This document shows positions 19,767 to 28,741 of a stretch of 64,000 bases of DNA, in pieces; position 1 is the first letter of the stretch, and each line of letters begins with the position of its first letter. This DNA comes from Acinetobacter sp. SFB (GTDB lineage: Bacteria > Pseudomonadota > Gammaproteobacteria > Pseudomonadales > Moraxellaceae): assembly GCF_001647545.1 (NCBI RefSeq), contig NZ_LSZH01000011.1:321240-385239 (forward strand), in the 5' to 3' direction. The notes under the pieces were generated by a model, which saw only the letters and a list, made by a program, of their open reading frames with translations, did not search any database and was not told the origin of the DNA. The translations under genes were made by a program, and so were the position numbers.

Positions 19767-20102
19767 ATGAAAGCATTAATCATATCGGATGAAATTAACC
19801 AATTTCATGCAGCAATGCTCAAATCTGTTCTTTTAATTTTGAGCTTACTTCCGATGAGTCAGAGCAGTTTAACTTTATGGAATGCTACGGAAGGAAGTAG
19901 CCAGATTATGGTAGGCTTCTTTGCAATCAGTTTTTTCAGCGCATTATGTGTACTGTGCTTTTGGTCTGCATTAAAAGCGACTGTATTAAGCGTAAAACAA
20001 CAACAAATTTCAGCCTTAGAACAAAGGGTAGTGAATGTTTACCGTTATATCCCCATGCTATTTTTAACCGTAATGATGTCTTATTTAGTCACCCAGTTAT
20101 AA
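19767..20102 (+). CDS. small membrane protein, unrecognised
   Basis: A 111-residue protein with three hydrophobic stretches: about residues 17-35 (LLILSLLPMSQS region), 45-70 (IMVGFFAISFFSALCVLCFWSAL) and 92-111 (YIPMLFLTVMMSYLV). The start at 19767 follows a strong GGGAGG site; a frame to 19737 is less likely. It follows gspG by 284 bases and ends at a terminator, so it is probably monocistronic. No family was recognised. Confidence 0.65.
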   Translation: MKALIISDEINQFHAAMLKSVLLILSLLPMSQSSLTLWNATEGSSQIMVGFFAISFFSALCVLCFWSALKATVLSVKQQQISALEQRVVNVYRYIPMLFLTVMMSYLVTQL

Positions 20103-20117
20103 ATTCAGTTAAAACAA

Positions 20118-20145
20118 AAAACCGAGGCATTGACCTCAGTTTTTT
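20118..20145 (+). terminator. intrinsic terminator
   Basis: Arms AAAACCGAGG and CCTCAGTTTT with one mismatch and a six-base loop, running into a T-rich stretch. It ends the small membrane protein gene. Confidence 0.75.
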
Positions 20146-20182
20146 GTTTTATTAAGTAGATGCATGATTTAATCTTTCCCCA

Positions 20183-20263
20183 CCTCCCGTTTTTAAAGGG
20201 AGGCGCTTCCTCTGCCAAAGGTAGAGGATTGAGGAGAGAGGGATATTTCAAGAAACTCTCTCT
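20183..20263. repeat. triple-hairpin intergenic element
   Basis: Three hairpins follow one another: CCTCCC/GGGAGG (20183-20203), CCTCTGCC/GGTAGAGG (20209-20227) and GAGAGAG/CTCTCTC (about 20234-20262). The purine/pyrimidine-rich, strongly structured makeup differs from the surroundings and looks like a dispersed intergenic repeat unit lying between converging genes. A 63-codon frame across it is not credible. Copy number elsewhere in the genome cannot be seen here. Confidence 0.45.
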
Positions 20264-20334
20264 AATCGTTTGCTTGAAACTTCGCTTTAACAGCCATGCT
20301 TTTAAGCTCGTTCAGGAGAGAGAATCTATAAAAT

Positions 20335-21894
20335 TTAACGCCGTGACTTAAACGACACATCAACCTTACGTGGACGATAAATCCAGCCCAGAATCAACAA
20401 CAATAACGAGAAACCAAGAATCGGCCAGTCACTGAGACGCATATATAAGGTTTCACCTTGCATTGCTGGAACATCACCCCGAAGGATTGTTGTTTGATTA
20501 ATAGGTGCCTGTTTCACAATATGACCATTATGATCAATAAATGCAGTCACACCGGTATTGGTAGCACGAATAAACCAGCGGCCATTTTCTTTGGCACGCA
20601 TTTGTACCATTTGTAAATGTTGCCAAGGTCCGGCAGTTCCGGTAAACCAAGCGTCATTAGATACGGTCACCAAATAATCGCTTTGACTGGCATTACGACG
20701 GGTCAAATTGGGATAAGCCACTTCATAACAAATAGCAGCACCCAGTGCATGATTTTTCACATTCAATGGTTTTTGATCACTTGCACCACGAGAAAAACCA
20801 CTCATCGACGGGTCATTTTGTAATGCAGGCAACACCCAGCTGAGCCAGCCAGATAAAGGGATATATTCACCAAACGGAACTAGACGCTGCTTTTTATATA
20901 GACCATCCGTCTCATCACCTGTCGCCATGATACTGTTGTAGTACATTGGCATGCCTTCAGATTTAGATTCTTTCAAATCCCAATAAGGAAGACCTGTGAC
21001 CCATGCCGTTCCAGATTTTTCTGCCTGAACTTTCATGGCATCCAAGAAAGGTTCAATATCGGTTTGGAACATTGGAATGGAGGATTCCGGCCAGACAATC
21101 AGGTCACGGCCCCATTCAGTACGACTTAAATTGGCATAGATCATCAATGTTTTGAATTGGTATTCTGTCAGCCATTTCAGGTCTTGTGGAATATTGCCTT
21201 GAATCAGGGAAACTGAAAGTGGCTTCTCATCTTTCTTTTCAACAAAGTTGAGATATGAAGCTCCCCAAGCCCCGAGCAGTAAGATCGCGGAAGGGATGAT
21301 CCAAAATACACGTCTATTCAGAATTTCAACCAGCGCACAGGCCAGCATGATCACCACAAACGATACACCAAAGATCCCAAATAAGGGTGCATAGCCATCT
21401 AGAAAGCGTTCCGTGAAGGCATAACCGACAAATAACCAGGGAAAACCGGTAAATACCCAAGTTTTTGTCCACTCAAACAACACCCAAAGTGGTGCAAAGG
21501 TGAGGGGGGTTTCCGGGAAGAATCGACGGTAAATCCAAGTTTGCAGGGCGGTAAATAAACCCATCACCAAGGCCATAAAAGCAATCATCAGTACACTTAA
21601 AAAGGCACTGGTATCACCATAGACATGGATGGAAGTATATAGCCAAAATGCGCCGACAAACCATAAACCAAAGCCATATGCCCAACCAATGCCAAAAGCT
21701 TGTCGGGCAGAGCGTTTACGCAAGGAAGCATAAAGTAAGGCCGGGGACAGCAGTGCAAGCCACCAGTAATAATAAGGTGCCAGTGCAAAACTGAACATGG
21801 CACCTGAAAATAACGAAATTAAAAAGGGATAAATAAACGGGAGCTGATTTTTTTGTTGGGATGAATTTAGCAGCTTATCAAAGTATGTTCTCAT
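20335..21894 (-). CDS. lnt: apolipoprotein N-acyltransferase
   Basis: Inner-membrane enzyme adding the third acyl chain to lipoproteins. The N-terminal half (to about residue 220) has several transmembrane helices. The C-terminal nitrilase domain carries the catalytic triad: E in WPESS (about 268), K in KKQRLVPFGEY (about 335) and C in AAICYEVAYP (about 388). Length 519 residues is normal. The ATG overlaps the stop of corC by 4 bases, giving the conserved corC-lnt operon. The window encodes several lipoproteins that would be its substrates. Confidence 0.96.
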   Translation of the reverse strand: MRTYFDKLLNSSQQKNQLPFIYPFLISLFSGAMFSFALAPYYYWWLALLSPALLYASLRKRSARQAFGIGWAYGFGLWFVGAFWLYTSIHVYGDTSAFLSVLMIAFMALVMGLFTALQTWIYRRFFPETPLTFAPLWVLFEWTKTWVFTGFPWLFVGYAFTERFLDGYAPLFGIFGVSFVVIMLACALVEILNRRVFWIIPSAILLLGAWGASYLNFVEKKDEKPLSVSLIQGNIPQDLKWLTEYQFKTLMIYANLSRTEWGRDLIVWPESSIPMFQTDIEPFLDAMKVQAEKSGTAWVTGLPYWDLKESKSEGMPMYYNSIMATGDETDGLYKKQRLVPFGEYIPLSGWLSWVLPALQNDPSMSGFSRGASDQKPLNVKNHALGAAICYEVAYPNLTRRNASQSDYLVTVSNDAWFTGTAGPWQHLQMVQMRAKENGRWFIRATNTGVTAFIDHNGHIVKQAPINQTTILRGDVPAMQGETLYMRLSDWPILGFSLLLLILGWIYRPRKVDVSFKSRR

Positions 21895-22730
21895 TTACGG
21901 ACAGCTCGAATCAGATGAATAGTACGTGCATCTGCTTCTACAATGGTGAATTCCCAATTTTCAAGCTCAATAATTTGACCTTGTAAATCGCTGACTAAAC
22001 CAATTTCTTGAAGCAATAAACCGCCGACAGTTTCTACTTCATCATCAGAAAATTCAGCATCTAAAACATTGTTAAAATGTTCAATTGGTGTAAGTGCTTG
22101 AACGAGCCAGGTATTTGCGGTTTGAGGGCCATTATCCGGAATGATGTATTGAGCCTCTTCATCGACCGTATCATGTTCGTCTTCAATTTCACCGACAATT
22201 TCTTCTAAAATGTCTTCTAAAGTCACCACTCCAGAAGTTGTGCCATATTCATCAATGACCACGGCGATATGGGTCTGGGTATTTTTTAACATACGCAAGA
22301 CTTGATCAGAGCGGGCACTTTCAGGGACAAAGATCGGCTGGCGCATTAATGCACGAATATCAACTTTAGTGTTCTGTTCAGTCAAAAAGGGCAGTAAATC
22401 CTTGGCCAATAAAATGCCAACCACGTTATCGGGTTGATCGGACGAAAATACCGGGAAGCGAGAATGCGCAGACTCTACAAGGGTATGCAAGATGTCGAGT
22501 AGCTGATCATCTTCTTGCAGGCTAATCATCGATGTACGTGGGGTCATGACCTCACGGACTTTTGTTGCAGGAAGGTCAAGTACGCCTTCAAGCATTGCAA
22601 CAGTATCGGGTTCTAAAAAACGACGTGAATCTTGTACTAATTTTAGCAGTTCGTCGCGAGTTTCGGGTGCAGTGCTTAACCATTTACGTAAGCCACGCAT
22701 GCCCCACGACGGGCCTGATTCCTCGTGCAT
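21891..22730 (-). CDS. corC: CorC/YbeX-type CBS-pair protein
   Basis: Cytoplasmic protein linked to Mg2+/Co2+ efflux and ribosome homeostasis. Two CBS domains (VREVMTPRTSMISL from about residue 57; MRQPIFVPESARSDQVLRMLKNTQTHIAVVIDEYG from about 120, split here by description) are followed by a CorC_HlyC transporter-associated domain (about 200-275, VGGLLLQEIGLVSDLQG). The length of 279 residues is close to E. coli YbeX (292). It is translationally coupled to lnt. Confidence 0.93.
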   Translation of the reverse strand: MHEESGPSWGMRGLRKWLSTAPETRDELLKLVQDSRRFLEPDTVAMLEGVLDLPATKVREVMTPRTSMISLQEDDQLLDILHTLVESAHSRFPVFSSDQPDNVVGILLAKDLLPFLTEQNTKVDIRALMRQPIFVPESARSDQVLRMLKNTQTHIAVVIDEYGTTSGVVTLEDILEEIVGEIEDEHDTVDEEAQYIIPDNGPQTANTWLVQALTPIEHFNNVLDAEFSDDEVETVGGLLLQEIGLVSDLQGQIIELENWEFTIVEADARTIHLIRAVRK

Positions 22731-22932
22731 GATCTTTCCTAAAGACTCTTAATATCTAAAAAAACAAATTTTATCATACTCGAGAAAATATAGATGTCTA
22801 TCTATAAAATTGCTGTATTTTATGAATGCATGAGTCATCATTTTTTATCATTTGGATCTGGGCTTTGAAAGCAAAAGACAGCATTTAAGTTTATGTTAAA
22901 ATGGCGATGATTTTTTAATACCGAGTTTAAGA

Positions 22933-23190
22933 ATGTCTGAACCGCTTGTTACTCCCACTATTCAGCTGAATACACGAGGACTACGTTGTCCTGAACCTGT
23001 AATGATGTTGCATCAAGCGATTCGTAAATCAAAATCCGGTGATGTGGTAGAAGTGTTTGCCACGGATAATTCGACGTCTTGGGATATTCCAAAATTCTGC
23101 ATCCATTTAGGCCATGAATTATTATTACAAGAAGAAGTGTTGGATGAAGCCGGTAATAAAGAATTTCATTATTTGGTCAAGAAAGGCTAA
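22933..23190 (+). CDS. tusA: sulfurtransferase TusA
   Basis: Sulfur carrier of the tRNA 2-thiouridine relay. Residues 13-24 read NTRGLRCPEPVM; C19 in the CPxP motif is the persulfide-bearing residue. The rest matches the two-layer TusA fold (GDVVEVFATDNSTSWDIPKFC). Length 85 residues is normal. It is divergent from corC and monocistronic, ending at a strong hairpin. Confidence 0.94.
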   Translation: MSEPLVTPTIQLNTRGLRCPEPVMMLHQAIRKSKSGDVVEVFATDNSTSWDIPKFCIHLGHELLLQEEVLDEAGNKEFHYLVKKG

Positions 23191-23213
23191 TTGCTGTATT
23201 GGACGCATAAAAA

Positions 23214-23244
23214 AAATCCCTGCATTATGCAGGGATTTCTGTTT
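23214..23244. terminator. bidirectional terminator
   Basis: Perfect 11-bp stem AAATCCCTGCA/TGCAGGGATTT with a three-base loop. It has A residues on one side and T on the other, and serves tusA on the plus strand and the ATPase gene on the minus strand. Confidence 0.88.
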
Positions 23245-23245
23245 T

Positions 23246-25105
23246 TTATGAGGTTTGGATTTTGGAAAACGCGTCTTTAAAATAGATAGGTACTAATAAT
23301 GGAAAATCATCAAAAATCTTATTAATAATCTCCAATTTTAATTTTTCCTCTTTGTTTTGTCTTACTTTATTTAGCTCGGAAATTTGGTTTAGAATTTTTG
23401 ATTCAAGTTCATGTCCTTGGTGATGTGTAAACCATTCCGGAGTATCTATTGTTACTCCATTTATTAATTGAATAGATATTTTATTTTGATTCTGAATTTG
23501 AAATTGACTCTCAATTTTATTGAGAATCCAATCATGAATTTCTTGTAAGCACTCGGCAGAATTGTAGTTTAAAGAAATATAACGATGACTTATTTCATCT
23601 TGTGAGCCCGTTTTTAAGGCTAATATCAATAATCCAATAAACAAAGGGTTCAGTAAGCAGTTCTCTATACTGTACTGTTGGCTGAAAGCATTTACCAAAA
23701 TTCCTTCTTCTGTTTCTTGGTTAGTTAAATCCCAATCAATAATTCCGAAGCAACTCTTATTGCCATGGTTACGCATAGTCTGAGTAATATGTTTTACCTG
23801 AGAGCAATTAGCAACAGGATCACCATTTTGATCTGTTCTTGAGTCCCCTGAAGAAATAAAATTTAGTGAAACCTCCTTATTTAAATAAGGACTTAAAATT
23901 TTATAAATTGCATCGTAATATTTGACATCATAAGGACTCTCTACGAAAACTTGTTTTCGATTCTCATAATTGATACTTAAAGATGGAACACCAGCTGTCA
24001 AAACTGATAAGGCTTCGTCTTTGCTACATTTTCTAATTCGCTGTTCTGAATTTTCAACTACAAAAATATCTTGTTCTTCTGCTAAGGCAACAGTGCTAGG
24101 TGAATGAGTTGTAACAATTACTTTAATACCTAATTCACTGACAAAGACATTTTTGAGAATGCTTAAGTATTGTTTTGACATAGAAGGATGAAGTGAGGCA
24201 TCCGTTTCATCAAGTAAAAGCACTTTGGGTAATTGGCTAGCATGTTCTTTGTTATAAAGAGCAAATGCTAAAGAGATAAGAATTTTTTCGCCTGAAGATA
24301 AATCAGAAATTTTCACTGAAGCTTTATTACTGATTTTTATGAATCTTGGTTCATAGTTTGTTTCAGGATCATGGGTTTATGGTACTTCAAATCGATAAGG
24401 CATTTGTGCTTGTATTAAAATTTTATTGATGTTTTCCCAAGGTGGATTACCATTTTTCAACAGAAATTCTTCAGAGCTTAAATATGAAATTTTTTCACCT
24501 TTAGTTATGTTTAAGTATTCATGAAAAAAATTTCTTTCTTGGCGACTATGATAGTTTTTAAATATTAGAGAAAAATTATGAGTGAAAAGATCATTAACTT
24601 CAGGATGGTAGTTTTTGTGAAAGTGATCCTTAAAAAACTCAAATGTATTAGGTCGATTATTAGGATCTTCCTCAATAAAAGAAATAATCTCTCTATATTT
24701 TTTAGTACTAATTGGCATATGACCATAATTTTGGTTCATATATTCAATAAATATTTCATATGTTTTAGGAAGATGCTTAAAGTTGTTTTTATAATTTATA
24801 AGGTTTGTATACGCAGGAAAAAGTTGCTCATGTAATTCCATTTCATAGGATTCATCATGATAACCCCTACCTATAGCAGGAAGATCATTTGGTGCTAGCT
24901 GTTTTGATTCAATATATCGAATGTTATGAGTGGGAATAGCTAAATTATCTACTCTGATTTTGGCTAACCCACTTCCAGTTTGAGTTAAAGCCTGCAGAAT
25001 TTGAGTTTTCCCAACTCCATTCACACCAGTTAAAATAACAAAATCAGGTAGATCTTTTTCAAAAGGTTCTAGTGATTTAAATTCAGATTCTAGTTTGTAT
25101 TTCAT
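23246..25105 (-). pseudogene. AAA ATPase with TOPRIM-like (DUF4435-like) C-terminus, interrupted by an in-frame stop
   Basis: One 620-codon gene read as two pieces (25105-24377, 242 residues; 24316-23246, 356 residues) because codon 243 is TAA (24377-24379). Both pieces share one frame and the 20 codons between them are open, so this is a single nonsense change, not a frameshift. The first piece has Walker A GVNGVGKT (codons 27-34). The second has the ABC-type LSSGEK signature (269-274), Walker B LLLDETDASLHP (aspartate 299), H-loop TTHSP and then FVESPYDVKYY (glutamate 389) and GIIDWD (457-459), as in TOPRIM/DUF4435 nuclease-like domains. ATPase-TOPRIM fusions include OLD and PARIS-type defence proteins. 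The gene is AT-rich against its neighbours. The downstream GTG at 24316 could restart translation. Confidence 0.75.
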
Positions 25106-25118
25106 AATTTTATTGATA

Positions 25119-25157
25119 TAAAAAAGCCTCTAAAATAATCAATTATTTTAGAGGCTT
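25119..25157 (-). terminator. terminator of the ETF-QO gene
   Basis: Perfect 16-bp stem (25124-25139 with 25142-25157) with a two-base loop; the minus strand then reads a T run. It separates the ETF-QO gene from the ATPase gene downstream. Confidence 0.9.
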
Positions 25158-25175
25158 ATGCAAGTTAATTAAATC

Positions 25176-26888
25176 TTACATATTCGGATAGTTCGGACCA
25201 CCACCGCCTTCCGGCGTTACCCAAGTGATGTTCTGGGACGGATCCTTGATGTCACAGGTCTTGCAGTGCACACAGTTGGCTGCATTGATCTGAAAACGCT
25301 TGGAACCGTCATTATTTTCCATGATTTCATAGACCCCGGCCGGGCAGTAGCGCTGCGCAGGCTCATCCCATTTCGGCAGGTTCACATTCACCGGAATCGA
25401 GGCATCGGTCAGCTTCAAATGTGCCGGCTGGTTTTCTTCATGCACGGTGTTAGACACAAACACCGAAGACAGACGGTCAAAGGTCAGCTTGCCATCCGGT
25501 TTTGGATAGGTCGGCTTAAAGCTTTCCGCTGCCTGGGTTTTTAGTACCGCATAGTCCAAAACCAGATCATGCAAAGTGAATGGAACTTTAAACACGTTCT
25601 GATCGATAAAGTTAAACGCACCGCCCATCCACTGACCAAACTTGTGCATCGCCGGGCCAAAGTTGCGCGAGTTATACAGCTCTTCTTTCAACCAGCTGTG
25701 GTTGAACTTATCGGTATAAGCAGTGAGTTCTTTCACGAAGAAATCTTCGCCTTCCACCACACGCGCAACCGCCAGATCACCGCCTTTTTCCACACCAGCT
25801 GCAATCGCTTCAAACACCGCTTCACCGCAGAGCATGCCGGATTTCATCGCGGTATGTGAGCCTTTGATCTTGGCAAAGTTCAGGAAACCGGCATCATCAC
25901 CAATCAAAGAGCCGCCAGGGAAAGTGAATTTCGGTAGCGAGTTAAAACCGCCTTTGGTCACGGCACGCGCGCCATAAGAAATACGTTTACCGCCTTCCAG
26001 ATACTGCTTGATTAAAGGATGGGTTTTCCAGCGCTGCATTTCCATAAATGGATACATGTGCGGGTTGGTGTAGGACAGATCGACGATCATGCCCAAGGTC
26101 ACCTGGTTGTTTTCAGCATGGTACAGCCACCAGCCGCCTGAAGAACTGGTCTCGGCAAGAGGCCAGCCTGCACCGTGCATCACCAGACCCGGTTTGTGTT
26201 TTGCCGGATCAATTTCCCAAAGCTCTTTAATCCCGATGCCATAATGCTGTGGATCAGCATCTTTATCCAGATTGTATTGTGCAATCAGGCGTTTACCTAA
26301 ATGACCCCGGCAGCCTTCAGCAAAAATGGTGTATTTGGCATGCAGTTCATAACCCGGGGTAAAGTTGTGCGTCGGTTCGCCATCCTTGCCAATGCCCATG
26401 TCACCAGTCTGGATACCTTTTACCGTACCATCTGCATGATAAAGGATTTCTGAAGCAGCAAAGCCCGGGAAAATGGAAACTTCCAGTTCTTCGGCTTTTG
26501 TGCCTAACCAGCGCACCACGTTGCCAAGCGAGATGACATAGTTGCCATCATTGTGCATGGTTTTTGGCACCATCCAGTGCGGTGCTTCCTGTGATTTTTC
26601 ATCTGAAAGCAGGAAGAATGTTTTGTCTTCTGTTACCGGCACATTAAGCGGCGCGCCTTGTTCTTTCCAGTCCGGGAACAACTCATTCATGGCACGCGGT
26701 TCAAGTACTGCACCCGACAGAATATGTGCACCGACTTCAGAGCCCTTTTCCACGACACAAACGGACAGATCGTTTAGATTGTTTTCAATTGCAAGTTGGC
26801 GGATTTTGATCGCTGCAGAAAGACCCGCAGGGCCTGCGCCTACGATAACGACGTCAAACTCCATCGATTCACGTTCGATGTGTTCCAT
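25176..26888 (-). CDS. electron transfer flavoprotein-ubiquinone oxidoreductase
   Basis: Membrane-associated enzyme passing electrons from reduced ETF to ubiquinone during fatty acid and amino acid oxidation. FAD-binding VVIVGAGPAG is at residues 13-22, and the C-terminal 4Fe-4S ferredoxin-like domain has RYCPAGVYE and NCVHCKTCDIKDP cysteines. The family ending GGGGPNYPNM is intact. The start at 26888 follows a GAGGAG site; an upstream ATG at 26948 would add 20 residues. Length 570 residues is typical. etfA/etfB are not adjacent. GC content is higher than in the ATPase gene next to it. Confidence 0.96.
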   Translation of the reverse strand: MEHIERESMEFDVVIVGAGPAGLSAAIKIRQLAIENNLNDLSVCVVEKGSEVGAHILSGAVLEPRAMNELFPDWKEQGAPLNVPVTEDKTFFLLSDEKSQEAPHWMVPKTMHNDGNYVISLGNVVRWLGTKAEELEVSIFPGFAASEILYHADGTVKGIQTGDMGIGKDGEPTHNFTPGYELHAKYTIFAEGCRGHLGKRLIAQYNLDKDADPQHYGIGIKELWEIDPAKHKPGLVMHGAGWPLAETSSSGGWWLYHAENNQVTLGMIVDLSYTNPHMYPFMEMQRWKTHPLIKQYLEGGKRISYGARAVTKGGFNSLPKFTFPGGSLIGDDAGFLNFAKIKGSHTAMKSGMLCGEAVFEAIAAGVEKGGDLAVARVVEGEDFFVKELTAYTDKFNHSWLKEELYNSRNFGPAMHKFGQWMGGAFNFIDQNVFKVPFTLHDLVLDYAVLKTQAAESFKPTYPKPDGKLTFDRLSSVFVSNTVHEENQPAHLKLTDASIPVNVNLPKWDEPAQRYCPAGVYEIMENNDGSKRFQINAANCVHCKTCDIKDPSQNITWVTPEGGGGPNYPNM

Positions 26889-27076
26889 GTAGGACTCCTC
26901 ATATGATTTGAAGGTGGCAACCGTAATGATTTCACTCGGTGCTGCCATGAGTGTTCTTGATGCCCAGACACAATTTCATTATCGTGTCTTTTATATTGTG
27001 GGCTAGTATAGTTTTAAACCGTGATCTAGCCAATTGGCTGAATCATATTATTTTTCCGTCAGCAGAGGTATTCCGT

Positions 27077-27688
27077 ATGGTTAATCAAAATAACTCACCA
27101 AATCAGACGAAAAATGTCACTATTCCTGATAATAAAAATTTAACGGATATTACACAATACTTAAAAGATGCACAGACCGGTCAAAAAAGGTCAATCCCCC
27201 CTTTGGATCAATTTAATCCAAAGCATTGTGGTGCAATGGATTTAAAGGTAAAAGCCAATGGAGAATGGTGGCATGAAGGTCACTTGATCAAGCGTCAAGC
27301 CATGATTGACTTGTTCTCAACCGTACTTTGGAAAGAAGACGGCAAGTTCTATCTAAGAACCCCGGTAGAGCAAATTGAAATAGAAGTGGAAGATGAGCCT
27401 TTATTCGTCAATCAGGTAGATCAGGTTAAAATTGGGGATAAAACCTATATTCAATTGACGACTACCACACAGAATATTGTGATTGTAGATCAGGAACACC
27501 CCGTTTTTATGCGTGAATATTCAGGGGAATTACGTCCTTATGTGCATTTTCGCTTTGGCATCAATGCCTTAATTCAACGTTCTGCTTTTTTTCATTTAAT
27601 TGAAATGGGGCAGCTACTTGAAAATGCTCAAGGTGATACCATTTTAAGCCTACAAAGTGGCGATTTTTACTTGCAATTAGGCACCTGA
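27077..27688 (+). CDS. DUF1285 family protein
   Basis: Cytoplasmic protein of 203 residues. The DUF1285 core begins PPLDQFNP and continues with KANGEWWHEGHLIKR, FSTVLWKEDGKFYLRTPVEQ and HFRFGINALIQRSAFFHL. Its function is unknown; structures of the family show two small beta domains. The ATG at 27077 was chosen for an AGAGG site 8 bases upstream; the frame is open back to 26951, but that part is hydrophobic and overlaps the ETF-QO promoter region. murI follows after 47 bases and may be co-transcribed. Confidence 0.88.
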   Translation: MVNQNNSPNQTKNVTIPDNKNLTDITQYLKDAQTGQKRSIPPLDQFNPKHCGAMDLKVKANGEWWHEGHLIKRQAMIDLFSTVLWKEDGKFYLRTPVEQIEIEVEDEPLFVNQVDQVKIGDKTYIQLTTTTQNIVIVDQEHPVFMREYSGELRPYVHFRFGINALIQRSAFFHLIEMGQLLENAQGDTILSLQSGDFYLQLGT

Positions 27689-27735
27689 GGTTTAAGCTTT
27701 GGTCTCTCCAATTTTGAACTGCTGAAAGTGAAGCT

Positions 27736-28608
27736 ATGACAGCCATTCATCCTATTTATCCTTTAACAAATCCAATGCCCAAGGCGCAACCTGATGCTCC
27801 TATTGGGATTTTTGACTCTGGAATAGGTGGCTTGTCTATAGCACAGGACATTGCAAATTATTTGCCCAAAGAACGCATTCTCTATTATGCAGATACTGCA
27901 AACGTGCCTTATGGACCGCGTGATGATCAAAATATTCGCGATCTGACCGCAAATGCAATTGAATGGTTATATCGTCAAGGCTGTAAAGTGGCAGTGGTAG
28001 CATGTAATACCGCATCTGCCTTTAGTCTGGATTATTTACGCGATCATTATGGTGAAGACTTTCCGATTATCGGATTAGTGCCGGCATTAAAACCTGCTGT
28101 ATTACAAACCAAGTCAAAAACAATTGCGGTTCTTGCAACGCCAGCGACTTTTCGGGGCAAACTGATTCAAGATGTGATGCAACGTTTTGCTTTGCCTGCC
28201 CATGTGAATGTCATTCCGGTTACCTGTCTGGAATTAGTGCCCTTTGTCGAAAGTGGGGCGCAGATGAGCACGGAATGTTTAGCCACTTTAAAAGAAATAT
28301 TACAACCGGTGGTCGACCAGGGAGCAGATTATCTGGTTTTGGGATGCACCCATTATCCCTTCTTGAAACCTGCGATTGAATCGATTTTTGGTCAGAAACT
28401 GACATTAATTGACTCTGGTGTACCAGTTGCGCGACAAACAGCCCGAATTTTGATTAAAAATGAGTTATTATTTGAACATGATCAAAAAGACAGCGTAAGA
28501 ATCGAATGTCATGTCAGTGGCAATAATGCAGAAAATTTAAAAACTGTGTTGCAGTACCTGATTCAAGAGAATTTAACTTGGGATATTCGCAATATTAAGG
28601 TTGAATAA
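27736..28608 (+). CDS. murI: glutamate racemase
   Basis: Makes D-glutamate for peptidoglycan. The two catalytic cysteines are present: C90 in ACNTASAF and C204 in LGCTHYPFL. The N-terminal IGIFDSGIGGLSIAQ motif and the YYADTANVPYG segment are typical. Length 290 residues is slightly long because of about 20 extra N-terminal residues; a second methionine at codon 14 (27775) is an alternative start. Confidence 0.96.
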   Translation: MTAIHPIYPLTNPMPKAQPDAPIGIFDSGIGGLSIAQDIANYLPKERILYYADTANVPYGPRDDQNIRDLTANAIEWLYRQGCKVAVVACNTASAFSLDYLRDHYGEDFPIIGLVPALKPAVLQTKSKTIAVLATPATFRGKLIQDVMQRFALPAHVNVIPVTCLELVPFVESGAQMSTECLATLKEILQPVVDQGADYLVLGCTHYPFLKPAIESIFGQKLTLIDSGVPVARQTARILIKNELLFEHDQKDSVRIECHVSGNNAENLKTVLQYLIQENLTWDIRNIKVE

Positions 28609-28741
28609 GCAAAGAAACGCAGCTAGTCTTTTGAAATATAGTAAAAAATTAAATTTTTAAATTGGGGTTTTCGATTACAGCGCAACTGCTAAGCATAGCT
28701 ACAGTTGAAGGATGTAATATGCAATTGGAAGAGGATAACCA

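Noticed and set aside
20160..20351. A 63-codon plus-strand ORF
   Set aside because: It runs across the triple-hairpin element and has no ribosome binding site or protein-like composition.
24317..24376. Frameshift as the cause of the split ATPase gene
   Set aside because: Both pieces share the same frame (start distance 789 bases, divisible by three); the break is a stop codon only.
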